Positions 1 through 11,669 of a DNA stretch of 64,000 nucleotides are shown here, one piece after another. Where the stretch lies: positions 2,604,001 through 2,668,000 of the forward strand of contig NZ_CP065053.1 of NCBI RefSeq assembly GCF_015689335.1, given 5' to 3'. How positions within the stretch are numbered: the stretch's first letter is position 1; every line of letters begins with the position of its first letter. The position numbers were made by a program, and so were the translations under genes. A model generated the notes under the pieces. The model was not told where the DNA came from and made no database searches. It worked only from the letters and a program-made list of their open reading frames with translations. Origin of the DNA: Massilia antarctica. GTDB taxonomy: Bacteria > Pseudomonadota > Gammaproteobacteria > Burkholderiales > Burkholderiaceae_D.

Positions 1-1380
1 CCCGGTGTGCTCGGCGATGGGAATGAACTCGACCGGGCTGACCGCCCCGCGCGCCGGATGCTGCCAGCGCACCAGCGCTTCGGCCTTGCGGATGCGGCCA
101 TCGTGCATGTCGACGATGGGCTGGAAATGGACCGCCAGCTGGCCTTCGTCGATGGCCCGGCGCAGCTCGTTGCTGATCGCCATGCGCGCCTGCGCCGCCT
201 CCTGCATGCTGGGCGTGAAGTAGGTGAAGCGGTTGCGCCCATTGTCCTTGGACTGGTACATGGCCTGGTCGGCGTTGCGCAGCAGCTCGCCCGCCGTCTG
301 CGCGTCGCGCGGGTACAGGGTGATGCCGATGCTGGCCGAGATATACGCCAGCTCATTTCCGAGCAGGAAGGGCTTGGCCAGGTCGTTGCGGATTTTCTGG
401 GCCACGTCGGTGACCGTGTCGACGTTGTTCAGTCCGCTCAGGGTGATGGTGAATTCGTCGCCGCCCAGGCGCGCCACGGTGTCGCTCTCGCGCACATAGG
501 TTTGCAGGCGCTGGCCGACCTGCTTGAGCAGCATGTCGCCGACCTGGTGGCCGAGCGTGTCGTTGATTTCCTTGAAGTGGTCGAGGTCGATGAACAGCAG
601 GGCCAGCGGCAGAGCGCTGCGGTGGGCTTTTTTGATATCCATTTCCAGCCGGTCGTGGAATACATTGCGGTTGGGCAGGCCGGTCAGGCGGTCGATATTC
701 ACTTCGCGCAGGGCTTGCTCGACCAGCTGGCGGTCGCGCACCTCGGTCGAGAGCGAATACGCCTGCTGCTGCAGGGCGGCGATGGTGCGCTGAAGCATGT
801 GCACATTGGCCGCCGGATCGTAGCTTTCGGCCGGCAGCACGTGGGTGTGCAGGGTGCACACTTCGTCGAACATGGGGGCGTCGGCGGCGGCGGGAAAGGC
901 GTTGAGCGGATACGCGCACAGCAGTTCGAAATCGAACTGGCGCTGCAGCTTGTTGAAGAAACGCTCGACCCGGATGGCGGCATCATGCTTGCCCACGGCG
1001 TTGAGCGAGCGGTGCGAGGTGGCGCACAGGATCGCCACCATTTCGCCGAACACCCACACGCGCCCGCGGTGCTGCTCGCTGGCCTTGCGGATGACGTTGC
1101 CGATGGCGGTGCGGAAGCGGCGCTCGTCGGGCAAGCCGTCTTCCATGAACATGGGCAGCATGCGGTCCGCGTGCAGGGCCAGGTAGCTGCCGTCCGCGCT
1201 GCGGCCCTGCGCATCGACCAGCCCGCGCGCACACAGGGTTTCGTGCAGCATGTCGAGGTGGCCGCTGGTGGCGATGGCGATGCCCCGGTCGCCACGTTCG
1301 AGGGCGCTGCCGATGTAATCGGACAAGCCCTTGATGAGAAAAACGTCGTCCTCGTAAAACTGGACCAGGTGATCGTTCAT
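1..1380 (-). CDS. MEDS-GGDEF-EAL signalling protein (C-terminus cut by window edge)
   Basis: The frame is open from the ATG at 1380 to base 1 (460 codons) with no stop, so the C-terminus lies outside the window. Residues 1 to about 190 resemble a MEDS (DcmR-type sensory) domain, beginning [18 protein letters not shown] domain follows (about 225-390): it has RLGGDEF near residue 305 and an RESD inhibitory I-site five residues upstream, so it should be able to make c-di-GMP. An EAL domain begins near residue 430 (KAEALVRW) and is cut off. The role is c-di-GMP turnover coupled to an unknown ligand. The next gene on this strand (a lipoprotein ending at 1426) is only 45 bp upstream, so co-transcription is possible but functionally unexplained. 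Confidence 0.9.
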   Translation of the reverse strand, partial: MNDHLVQFYEDDVFLIKGLSDYIGSALERGDRGIAIATSGHLDMLHETLCARGLVDAQGRSADGSYLALHADRMLPMFMEDGLPDERRFRTAIGNVIRKASEQHRGRVWVFGEMVAILCATSHRSLNAVGKHDAAIRVERFFNKLQRQFDFELLCAYPLNAFPAAADAPMFDEVCTLHTHVLPAESYDPAANVHMLQRTIAALQQQAYSLSTEVRDRQLVEQALREVNIDRLTGLPNRNVFHDRLEMDIKKAHRSALPLALLFIDLDHFKEINDTLGHQVGDMLLKQVGQRLQTYVRESDTVARLGGDEFTITLSGLNNVDTVTDVAQKIRNDLAKPFLLGNELAYISASIGITLYPRDAQTAGELLRNADQAMYQSKDNGRNRFTYFTPSMQEAAQARMAISNELRRAIDEGQLAVHFQPIVDMHDGRIRKAEALVRWQHPARGAVSPVEFIPIAEHTG

Positions 1381-1425
1381 GCGCCTACGCTTGCAAACGG
1401 GTGACGGAACCAGTTGGATGCCGCC

Positions 1426-1752
1426 TTACCGGATAGGTTCCCCTGCCGGCCTGGAAATGTCGGCGCGGCGGCGCATGTTGGTCACCACGCCGCGCGCGTC
1501 GAGCAGCACCACGACTTCATCGACGCCGGCGCCGGGCACGGCCAGTTGGTAAAGCCAGGCTTCGAACCCGCTGTCGAAGACGACCTTGTGCGTGGGGCCC
1601 AGGCTGGCCAGCAGGCTGGCGCGGGTCGATACACCAGGACGGATGGCGGCCACCTGGGCGGCGGAAACCAAGGTGCCCGGCGCAGGCGGCGTGCTGGCGC
1701 AGGCGCCCAGCAGCAGCGCCAGCCATGCGCAGCCTAGCCGCCGCCGGCTCAT
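1426..1752 (-). CDS. Small SmpA/OmlA (BamE)-like lipoprotein
   Basis: Encodes 108 residues. The N-terminus (MSRRRLGCAWLALLLGAC) is a lipoprotein signal with a LGAC lipobox, giving an outer-membrane-anchored protein. The body carries a BamE/SmpA-like pattern: an AAIRPGVSTRASLLASLG helix followed by a strand region ending in VVLLDARGVV. BamE-family proteins are small OM lipoproteins, but this is probably a paralogue, not the assembly-machinery subunit, because it sits in a pair with a secreted protein of unknown function. Its ATG overlaps the stop of the upstream gene (ATGA), indicating translational coupling. The start was chosen because it gives a clean lipoprotein signal. Confidence 0.75.
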   Translation of the reverse strand: MSRRRLGCAWLALLLGACASTPPAPGTLVSAAQVAAIRPGVSTRASLLASLGPTHKVVFDSGFEAWLYQLAVPGAGVDEVVVLLDARGVVTNMRRRADISRPAGEPIR

Positions 1753-2573
1753 GGCGCGGCCACCGGCGCGTCTTGTATGTACGCGAATTCGACGATGCTG
1801 TCGTCGGGCCAGGCGGGGTCGAAAATCGGCGCATAGTAACTGCGGTCGAGCAGCACCTGGCAGTCGCAAAAGCGCAAATCGGCGGCAGTGAGCCGGCCGC
1901 CGGCGTACAGCATGCTGAAGGGCAGCACGTCGGCGCGCGCGCCATGGCGCACGGTCACGGAGAACACGGGGCGGTCGGCGAAGAACAGGTAGTTGCCGTC
2001 GGCGCTGGTGCACACCTGGTCGGCGCTGCCCAGGGCGTCCGACAGCCAGCCGAAGATCGGCGAACTGTTCGACACCAGGCCCGCTTCGATGCCGACCCGG
2101 CATTCGAGGCGCAGGTCGCCCAGGCGGCGCGTGCCTTGTGCCACGCCGGGGCTGTGGATGGCGGCGCGCCAGGTCAGGCTGTCGGCGCGCCGGTTGGCGA
2201 GCACGGCGGCGTCTTCGCGCTCCGCCTCGGCGTTGTGCGGCAGCGCGAAGCGATGGTCCGCATCGAGCGCGAGCGGCACGCTGATGCGCTCGCCCGCGAT
2301 GCGCAGCGATACGCCCTCCATGGTGGTGGCGGGCAGGCGCGGCAGCAGGCGGAAACGCAGGCTGGCGGCGGGCGCGAATGCATGGTCGCGCTCGAAGCGG
2401 GCGACCCCGGCCAGCATCTTGCGGTAGGACTTGTCGACCGGAGCGCGCACGTAGGGCACGGTTACGCTCTGGATGGGGGCGGAAGCGGGGGCGGGCGCCT
2501 GCGCCATGCCCGCGGGCAGGCATGCCATGGCAAGGATGGCAACAAGGCAGCGCGAAAATGATGGCAAGGACAT
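1749..2573 (-). CDS. Secreted protein of unknown function
   Basis: Encodes 274 residues from the ATG at 2573, chosen because it yields a good signal peptide (hydrophobic run after MSLPSFSR, cleavage near MAQA). I do not recognise the family. The mature part looks like a globular periplasmic or extracellular protein with a Cys pair in a CDCQ motif near the C-terminus and beta-rich segments. It overlaps the downstream lipoprotein gene by 4 bp (ATGA), so the two are probably made together and may interact in the envelope. A longer N-terminal extension to 2663 is open but would bury the signal peptide, so it was rejected. Confidence 0.65.
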   Translation of the reverse strand: MSLPSFSRCLVAILAMACLPAGMAQAPAPASAPIQSVTVPYVRAPVDKSYRKMLAGVARFERDHAFAPAASLRFRLLPRLPATTMEGVSLRIAGERISVPLALDADHRFALPHNAEAEREDAAVLANRRADSLTWRAAIHSPGVAQGTRRLGDLRLECRVGIEAGLVSNSSPIFGWLSDALGSADQVCTSADGNYLFFADRPVFSVTVRHGARADVLPFSMLYAGGRLTAADLRFCDCQVLLDRSYYAPIFDPAWPDDSIVEFAYIQDAPVAAP

Positions 2574-2668
2574 ACGTCCGCTTAGCGGCCCCGGCGATGC
2601 GGCGCAAGCGCCGGGGTGGCGCGCGCAGGCATGCCCGCGCCGTACGGCGAGCCGCCCGGGCAAGGCAT

Positions 2669-3205
2669 TTACCAGCGGCGCAGGCGGCCGGTATCGAGGT
2701 GGACGAATTGCGAATCCGGATAGTAGCCGACGCCGCCGCCGCGCGCGTTGAGCGCCGCCTTGTGCACATGCGCCAGGCTCTGGCCCGGCATGCGGATATC
2801 GATGGCCTTGCCTTCGAGGTGCATGCTGTGGCGCGCCACGCCATCGCTGGCCTCGGCCAACATCTGGTTGGTTTCGGGCGAGCGGTAACCGGAAATGACG
2901 TGCAAGACCGGGTCGCGCCCGAGCTGGGTGCTGACCTTGTTGAGCAGCACCAGCAGTTGCGGGTCGATTTGGGCAACCGTGTTGTTGCGGTGGTCGCGCA
3001 ACAGTTTGTTGATATCGGTGAGCGATTCGGGCAGGAACTGGCCCTCGGCCCAGAACACGCTGCGCAGGCTTTCGCCCGTGTGGGTGTTATACAGGCGCAA
3101 GGTGCGTTCGCCTGGTACAGCCTTGGAGGTACGGGCCATGGCGGGAAGACTCAGTGCCGATGCCAGTACAACCGAACTCTTCAGAAAGGAGCGGCGTGGG
3201 TTCAT
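2669..3205 (-). CDS. MepK/YcbK-like murein endopeptidase (DUF882, peptidase M15-like), Tat-exported
   Basis: Encodes 178 residues. The N-terminus MNPRRSFLKSS is a twin-arginine signal, so the protein is exported folded. The catalytic domain shows the M15/DUF882 signature: SGYRSPETNQ, then SMHLEGKAIDIRMPG (a zinc-binding His and an Asp seven residues on), then FVHLDTG with the last zinc His. E. coli MepK (YcbK) cleaves peptidoglycan crosslinks and has the same layout and length. It lies 95 bp upstream of the secreted-protein/lipoprotein pair on the same strand, so all three may form an envelope-related transcription unit. Confidence 0.88.
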   Translation of the reverse strand: MNPRRSFLKSSVVLASALSLPAMARTSKAVPGERTLRLYNTHTGESLRSVFWAEGQFLPESLTDINKLLRDHRNNTVAQIDPQLLVLLNKVSTQLGRDPVLHVISGYRSPETNQMLAEASDGVARHSMHLEGKAIDIRMPGQSLAHVHKAALNARGGGVGYYPDSQFVHLDTGRLRRW

Positions 3206-3541
3206 GATCGATCCTTACGCTTATAACGAATACCCATCATACACACCCTCGGCGCCGCGCGCACGCAATTACGCGCGCAAACGGAAAAAGAGTCAAGTAC
3301 AGCTAACACAAACAATGTTGGCAAATGTGGTGAAATTGTCACGGACCTTTTTTACATGTTTTCATAGAGGAAACGAAACAAGCTTTGGTGAAAACATTAA
3401 AAATATGAATTATTTTCGTTGAGAATATTGCTACAACAATTATTTCCTTTGCTATAGTCTTTTGCACTTTTAAGAAAAGTAGCAAGCAGGCAGCTCGACC
3501 TGTACGCCCATTGATCGAATAATTCAAACATAAGGCAAGAG
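3206..3541. other. AT-rich intergenic region between divergent genes
   Basis: About 330 bp, markedly AT-rich compared with its surroundings, between the MepK-like gene (minus) and the PEP-CTERM gene (plus). It should hold both promoters. A TATAGT hexamer occurs about 90 bp before the plus-strand start, but I could not fix a convincing -35 box. No gene is visible. Confidence 0.5.
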
Positions 3542-4327
3542 ATGAACCGCACAGTCACCCCGCTGGGTACCCCACGGCGCGCCACCCGCGCACTCCACAC
3601 GATCGCCGCAGCAGCCGCCCTGATCTGCGCGCTGCCGGCCATGGCAAATCCAATCACCTTCGAATCGGTCCAGCCGAACGCCCTGGTCAACGGCGAATCG
3701 GTCAGCGAGGGCGGCTATCAGATGCTGGTTCTCGGCAGCCCGATCGCCAATGAGCTGAACCTGACCGGCCCCTTCGCCACGGTCGCCAACAGCAACGATC
3801 CGGACACCTGTTTCTCGATCGGTTGCCCGGCTGGCGCCAGCGGAAACTTCCTTGCGGTGATCAACGATGGCGGCGTGAAATTCACGCGTTCCGGCCACCA
3901 GTTCCAGATCGGCGGCCTGAGCCTGGCGTTCCTGCCACCGGTCAGCGTCCCTGACGGCGATTATGGCTTGCTGCAATTTTCCGGCATGCGCGCCGACGGC
4001 ACCGTGGTCTCGAGCACCTCGGCCTTTCCGGGCCAGAACGCGGGCGGCAGCTTCACCTTCGGTTCGGCCCTGATCGACCAGAAATTCCGCAACGAAGTGC
4101 TGACCAGCCTGACCGTCAACGCCTGCCTGTTCGACGGCAACGGCGGCTGCTACAACTCGCTGGCCAACCCGGCCAACGGCCAGGCCCAGTTCGCGCTGGA
4201 CAATATCAGCTTCAATGCCGTGCCGGAACCGGGATCGTTCCTGCTGGTGGGCCTGGGCATCGGCGCCATCAGCCTGACCCGCCGCCGCAAGGCCGGCGCC
4301 ACCCCATCGACCCCGGTCACCCTCTAA
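3542..4327 (+). CDS. PEP-CTERM sorting-domain protein
   Basis: Encodes 261 residues. A long N-terminal signal peptide ends near PAMANP. The C-terminus is a textbook PEP-CTERM tripartite signal: VPEPGS (from about residue 227), a hydrophobic helix (FLLVGLGIGAISL) and an arginine cluster (TRRRK). Such proteins are processed and anchored or released by exosortase (XrtA/EpsH types), usually in exopolysaccharide-producing Proteobacteria. The mature domain has two Cys in a DTCFSIGC stretch and reads as beta-rich. The substrate or role is unknown. An AAGGCAAGAG stretch precedes the ATG. The subtilase gene begins 19 bp downstream, so they are very likely co-transcribed. Confidence 0.9.
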   Translation: MNRTVTPLGTPRRATRALHTIAAAAALICALPAMANPITFESVQPNALVNGESVSEGGYQMLVLGSPIANELNLTGPFATVANSNDPDTCFSIGCPAGASGNFLAVINDGGVKFTRSGHQFQIGGLSLAFLPPVSVPDGDYGLLQFSGMRADGTVVSSTSAFPGQNAGGSFTFGSALIDQKFRNEVLTSLTVNACLFDGNGGCYNSLANPANGQAQFALDNISFNAVPEPGSFLLVGLGIGAISLTRRRKAGATPSTPVTL

Positions 4328-4346
4328 GCGCGCAAGGAATTCCACT

Positions 4347-7505
<3,159 letters not shown>

Positions 7506-7516
7506 GTTGGGAAAGG

Positions 7517-7580
7517 CAGGCGCGCCGCACGGCGCGCCTGTGAAAAAAGGCTGCGGCATATTTGCCCGCAGCCTTTTTTT
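7517..7580 (+). terminator. Double hairpin with Rho-independent terminator
   Basis: Just after the subtilase stop. A perfect 10-bp stem (CAGGCGCGCC at 7517-7526 pairing with 7531-7540) is followed by a second stem, AAAGGCTGCGG pairing with CCGCAGCCTTT (within 7543-7576), ending in a run of seven T (7574-7580). The A-run before and T-run after the stem make it potentially bidirectional. Confidence 0.9.
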
Positions 7581-8040
7581 ATGGAGCGCCGCCTTGGTGG
7601 GGCGGCGCAATCTGCCACGGTTCGCGTTGGACATGGGCGACGCCGGCATGCGACCCGTTTTTCAGCTCAAGCTCTTCTGCTGAAAATGACGCAATGGCCG
7701 TGCTCACCTTATCTGCAAGGTGCCCGCAAGCCATGGCGCCGGCGCGCATGCGGCGCCAGGGAGCTCGCGCTTACTGCAAATACATCATGTCTAGCTTGAT
7801 AGGGCCGCTTGTGCCCCAGTGCGGATGGCTGTCCGATAGAATCGGCCAGCTTGCGCCTCTATTCGTGCGGTGATGTAAGGTCATGGGCGTGACGGACCTT
7901 GGGTGGTCGGGATGCAGCTCGGCCTCAGCCGCTTGTCGACAACGGCTTTAGGTCAGCTGTCGCCGGGAACGCCAAGCTACTGAACCTGAGATGAGGGGTG
8001 ATGGTGGTTGGCAAATAGGCATCTCTGGTCTGTGTTTTTT
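7581..8040. other. Non-coding stretch at the edge of the accessory island
   Basis: No credible gene was seen. Short open frames exist but have no family resemblance and no ribosome-binding site. It includes a GC-rich imperfect palindrome near 7737-7760. It marks the transition from core genes to the mobile/defence island. Confidence 0.4.
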
Positions 8041-8049
8041 TGTCGATGC

Positions 8050-8094
8050 TTGAGTTCACGAACTTCATGAACTATACTGTACTTCATGAACTAT
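8050..8094 (+). promoter_or_regulatory. Promoter and repeated TTCATGAA operator boxes of the RES-Xre module
   Basis: A sigma70-like promoter is readable: TTGAGT (8050-8055), a 17-bp spacer and TATACT (8073-8078). The predicted transcription start falls at about 8085, next to the ATG at 8086, so the message may be leaderless; no Shine-Dalgarno sequence precedes that ATG. Three copies of an 8-bp box lie across the promoter: TTCACGAA (8055-8062), TTCATGAA (8064-8071) and TTCATGAA (8083-8090). The last two sit in an exact 14-bp direct repeat spaced by 19 bp. This is the expected layout for autoregulation by an antitoxin. Confidence 0.6.
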
Positions 8095-8832
8095 TTTTCC
8101 TCCCGCCCCCTCCAAGCTAAAAACCGCAGGCGCGGCCCGTCGCGTCCTGCCGCACTTACCAGTGCGGCATCCGCAACGACGGCGGGCGCGGGTAATTTCG
8201 CTGCAACTGGCCAGGCCCAGCAAGTTGGCGTCACAGCGTTCGCCGACAAGCCGTTAGATGTCGAGCGTGCCTCGACGACCTTGCCTGGCACGCTCCTGCG
8301 CAAACGCGCACGGTGGCGTCTTAAACGGCTGCTGGTGCGGCCGGTCGGCCAGGCGTTGGAAGCGCTCATTGACCGCCGCGTTGAGGAAAAGCTGGCGCAG
8401 CGACTGCCTGCGCCGAGCCCGGCAGTCGCCGCAGCGCGAGAGCGCGGCAATGCTTGGGCGCGTGAAGAATATGCGAAAGTGGACAACTTGACCCTCGACC
8501 AGGCGGCCGAACAATCTGGCGTCTCGGGCAGGATCGTCAACGAACGGCGCAACGATGGTAAATACTACGCGTTGCTGCCGCATGGCCAGCAGCGCGGTTA
8601 CCGCTTTCCGCGCTGGCAGTTCGGCGCGCCGGCAGACCGGCTCTCGACCGTGTTGCAGATTACATGCGAGGCGTCAGTGAGCGGGTGGGGCATCCATATT
8701 TTTATGATCTCCCCCAGCCATGACTTGGAGGGAATGGCGCCGCGTGAGTGGATAGCCGATCCTTCCAAGGATCTCAACAAAGTGTTGCAGGTAGCACGCG
8801 CCCGCTTTACCAGCGACCAGGGGGGCGGATGA
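8086..8832 (+). CDS. Xre/MbcA-type antitoxin-like protein of a RES toxin module
   Basis: Encodes 248 residues. The N-terminal 60 or so residues are low-complexity and basic. The C-terminal half has a helical region (TLDQAAEQSGVSG), a RWQFG segment, a leucine-rich stretch, and a SHDLEGMAPREW segment reminiscent of DUF2384/MbcA toxin-binding domains (usual form N-x-L-x-G-x-x-P). Its stop overlaps the ATG of the RES-domain gene (ATGA), the usual antitoxin-toxin order for RES-Xre modules. It is longer than typical DUF2384 antitoxins (about 150 aa). The assignment leans on the neighbouring RES domain; the family resemblance alone is moderate. The start codon is uncertain because no ribosome-binding site is present. 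Confidence 0.6.
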   Translation: MNYFSSRPLQAKNRRRGPSRPAALTSAASATTAGAGNFAATGQAQQVGVTAFADKPLDVERASTTLPGTLLRKRARWRLKRLLVRPVGQALEALIDRRVEEKLAQRLPAPSPAVAAARERGNAWAREEYAKVDNLTLDQAAEQSGVSGRIVNERRNDGKYYALLPHGQQRGYRFPRWQFGAPADRLSTVLQITCEASVSGWGIHIFMISPSHDLEGMAPREWIADPSKDLNKVLQVARARFTSDQGGG

Positions 8833-9468
8833 CGACTGCAGCTGAGGATTGCCCGACACCGCCGCCGGACGTTCGCAATCGCCCTCTGCCAGTTATTGTC
8901 GTCGACCTCACCGCCAGACCCTTGTACCGGATCCACCGCAACGTTCGCGGTCCGGTCTATTTCAATCGGCCGTCGATCAGCAAGACGCGTTTCCGGTTCG
9001 ATGTGCCAGTACATCTGCCGCCGCACGAAGAGTTTGGCGTCCTTTACGGTGGCTTCTCGCTGTCCTCCTGCGTTTTCGAAACAATCGTCAGGGACCGGTT
9101 CAGGGGCGTGGCTGCGCCGCTGCTGATCGAGGCGCAGGAATTCGACGACCGCAGCATCTCGCGGGTGGTGGCCGAGCCGGCTCGGCCACTTCGACTTGCC
9201 GACTTTACCCAGTCGCTTGCCCCATTTTGGCGGTAGTGCGCAGATTTTGACGGTCGGCGATTACGAAGGCCCGAACCTGTGGAGCCAGGCTGTGCATGAG
9301 CACGTCCAAACATTCGATGGCATCTATTTTAACTCGCGCTAGTCGGGGGAGCCATGCGTGGCAATTTTCGACCGCGTAGGGATGGGGCTGTCCGGGGGAT
9401 CCGTCCCGATGATCTACGCAACGGGGGTTGACGCCTTCCTGACACTGCATCAAATTGCATTGGTCTAA
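8829..9468 (+). pseudogene. RES-domain toxin (NAD+ phosphorylase family), frameshifted and with an in-frame stop
   Basis: The first frame (8829-9236) gives a RES N-terminus: RPLYRIH, a FRFDVP stretch and EEFGVLYGG followed by a SLSSCVFETIV helix. Near 9214-9217 one extra base shifts the frame. The +1 frame then continues the RES fold with GDYEGPNLWSQAVHEH and FDGIYFNSR, meets a TAG at 9340-9342, and reads on with SGEPCVAIFDRVG to a TAA at 9466-9468. Intact RES proteins have this same order in one frame (YRI, GVLY, Y-A-x-x-Q-A, dGI-Y-x-SR, CVALF). RES toxins such as MbcT and Res degrade NAD+. The ancestral product would be about 213 residues. A sequencing error could explain one lesion but not easily both. 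Confidence 0.8.
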
Positions 9469-10013
9469 GGCGGGACCCGGCCGCTACTGACCGGTATCCC
9501 GGGTATCGCGACGTCGGTTCAGTCGTGATCGGCGCATGCTCGGTCGGTACGCGCGCGGGCACACGGCAGCGGTCATTGACGGCATTGACCCGGCCAAGCC
9601 AAGAGGGGCAGCTGGGCGCTTCGAAACAGCGCGGCCACAGGGGGGGCTGCAAAGTCGGCTTTGTGCCTGTCGACGCTGCGGTGCACGCCATTGACGGAAA
9701 ATTTGGCCACAGCGTATCGCCACCCTGCCAAGGTGTTGGCCCTTTTTTCTGTCCACTTCCGGCCGAACCCGGCCGTCTGGTCCAGCATATCAGCTTGCCA
9801 ACACGGAAAATTCACATACTGTCACGACCGGCCGGAGTCGCCCCGTAGCCGCCGTTCAACGCTTCGGTATGGGCCCCGACAAGGCGGGCGCTGCGGAGCA
9901 GGCGAGAGTGGAACGGAGGCCTGAACGCTCGCCCTCGTCGGATTTCGATAGGTTGAGATTGCTGGCGGCGAGAACGTGCCATTGACAAGTCCTCGTGCTA
10001 GCCTGTCACCGCA
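9469..10013. other. Non-coding stretch after the RES remnant
   Basis: Only short open frames without recognisable families occur. The segment near 9765-9785 (CTTCCGGCCGAACCCGG) resembles the degenerate intergenic repeat described at 14710, 18884 and 20975. No gene is supported. Confidence 0.4.
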
Positions 10014-10464
10014 CTATTTTGTCGTGATCGCCTTCAGTTCCTTGACCATATTTTCGGTCAGCGCCGTCATGCGAACCATCTGCTCATTCGCGATTGTCTG
10101 ACTGAAAGCAGCTATGGCCGACTGGGACGCGCGGATGTCACGCTTGCCCACCGGCGAACGATAGTATTTCAACATATTGTCGATGTCCGATTCCGCTAGC
10201 TCCTTACCGTACGAGCGGCTCCATGCGTCCATGTATTCTTTTGCCGTGTGCAAGGCGGCAAGCCGTTCCGCCAATTGAGTGAAGAGCTTGCGGACTTCGG
10301 GGTCGTCAGGGCTCGCTAAAGTGGACCCATCGGTCAAGACAATTATTCAGCAAGTTTAAGCTGTGTCCGTTTCCACCGCTGCAGCTGGTCGGCGCTGCCC
10401 CGTGATTCTCTAATCATGCCGCTGGAGGGCATCATCCTCCAGTGGCCGCCCCCGGCAGGGCTTT

Positions 10465-11406
10465 CTACCCGCACACCGTTCCCTCAACGACCGCCTCGGC
10501 GTCGCCATACTTGTCGACGATCAGCGCTCCGCCGCCGGTCCCGCTGCGATAGACGCTGGCGGGCGTCTCGTAGCCAAGGGACTGGTGAGGACGCTCCGCG
10601 TTGTAGAACGCGAAGTACTGGGCCAATCCCACCATCAGCTCGGCCATGTTGGCGTAGCCCTTCAGGTACACGTCCTCGTACTTCACGTTGCGCCACAGGC
10701 GCTCGACGAAGATGTTGTCCAGGGCCCGCCCTCTCCCGTCCATGCTGATGTCCACCCGTTCGCGCTTGAGCACGTCCGTGAACGCCTTGCTCGTGAACTG
10801 CGAACCCTGATCGCTGTTGAACACCTCGGGCTTGCCATGCTCGCGTAGGGCGTCCTCCAGGCAGTCCACACAGAACGACGCATCCATGCTGTTGCTGAGC
10901 CGCCAGGACAGGACCTTGCGGCTGTACCAATCGATTACCGCCACCAGGTAGGCGAATCCCCGCGCCAACCGGATGTAGGTGATATCTGTCGACCACACGT
11001 GGTTGGGCCGCGTCACCGGCACGCCCCGCAACAGATACGGATACACCTTGTGCTCTGGATGAGCCTTGCTCGTGTTCGGCCCCGGCGCCATCCCGGCCAG
11101 CCCCATGCGGCGCATCAGTCGCTGCACGCGCTTGCGGTTGACGACGTGGCCCGCCGCGCGCAGGAACACCACCATGCGCCGGCTGCCGTAGAACGGCCGG
11201 TTCGTGTATTGCTCGTCGATCAGCCGGCACAACAGCAAGTCCTCGGCACCAGCATCTTCCGGCACCTTGGCAGTCAGTCGCCGGTACACCGTCGCGCGCG
11301 GCACTTCGGCCAGCTCGCACTGTCGGCTCAGAGGCAGTTCCTCGGCGCCGTCGATCCAGTTCATCCTGGCTTCCTGGCTCACACCCCCAACTTTTTTTTG
11401 AGCCAA
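10465..11406 (-). CDS. IS3-family transposase OrfB (DDE integrase core)
   Basis: Encodes the rve-type catalytic domain, read mainly as the OrfAB fusion after a -1 frameshift. The N-terminal part has an HTH_21-like segment (RPFYGSRRMVVFLR, NRKRVQRLMRRMGLAGM). The DDE residues are in STDITYIRL (D), NSDQGSQFTS (D) and FVERLWRNVKYE (E), and the C-terminus has the common ERPHQSLGYETP motif. The frame opens upstream at TTG 11406 within the overlap with orfA, so independent translation is doubtful. All catalytic motifs are intact, so the element may still be active. Confidence 0.92.
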   Translation of the reverse strand: MAQKKVGGVSQEARMNWIDGAEELPLSRQCELAEVPRATVYRRLTAKVPEDAGAEDLLLCRLIDEQYTNRPFYGSRRMVVFLRAAGHVVNRKRVQRLMRRMGLAGMAPGPNTSKAHPEHKVYPYLLRGVPVTRPNHVWSTDITYIRLARGFAYLVAVIDWYSRKVLSWRLSNSMDASFCVDCLEDALREHGKPEVFNSDQGSQFTSKAFTDVLKRERVDISMDGRGRALDNIFVERLWRNVKYEDVYLKGYANMAELMVGLAQYFAFYNAERPHQSLGYETPASVYRSGTGGGALIVDKYGDAEAVVEGTVCG

Positions 11407-11669
11407 TCGACTTCCATCTTCAGCCGCCCGATCTCGCCATACAGCCGCTCTTCGTCGCCCTTGTCCTCGGCCGGCTTGGGCCCGCGCTTACCCTCGAACA
11501 GCGCCCCTGCGGACTCAAGAATTTCCTTCTTCCACTGCCCGACCAGTTGCGGATGCACGGCGTATGACTGCGCGATCTCGCTGATTGTCTTGACCCCGCG
11601 AACCGCCTCCAGGCCGACCTTCGCCTTAAACTCGGCCGTGTGTACCTTGCGCTTTTTTGCTTCACCCAT
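11379..11669 (-). CDS. IS3-family OrfA (helix-turn-helix protein)
   Basis: Encodes 96 residues with the HTH_Tnp_1 pattern (HTAEFKAKVGLEAVRG, ISEIAQSYAVHPQLVGQWKK) followed by a leucine-zipper-like helix ending RLKMEVDWLKKKLGV. In IS3 elements OrfA binds the inverted repeats. The C-terminal helix is retained in the OrfAB fusion made by frameshifting at the A8 run inside its last codons. Confidence 0.92.
   Translation of the reverse strand: MGEAKKRKVHTAEFKAKVGLEAVRGVKTISEIAQSYAVHPQLVGQWKKEILESAGALFEGKRGPKPAEDKGDEERLYGEIGRLKMEVDWLKKKLGV
11392..11399 (-). promoter_or_regulatory. A8 slippery run for -1 frameshifting between OrfA and OrfB
   Basis: On the minus strand the 3' end of orfA contains eight consecutive A (CTC-AAA-AAA-AAG), directly where the orfB frame overlaps. 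This matches the A-rich -1 slippage signals that produce the OrfAB transposase in IS3-family elements. Confidence 0.75.

Noticed and set aside
1426..2976. One long 516-residue minus-strand protein
   Set aside because: Most of it is out of frame with the secreted-protein gene at 1749-2573. Only the last 108 residues form a real lipoprotein with its own ATG.
9525..9848. Small proteins on either strand in the gap after the RES remnant
   Set aside because: Short frames without ribosome-binding sites, family likeness or consistent codon use; one crosses the degenerate repeat.
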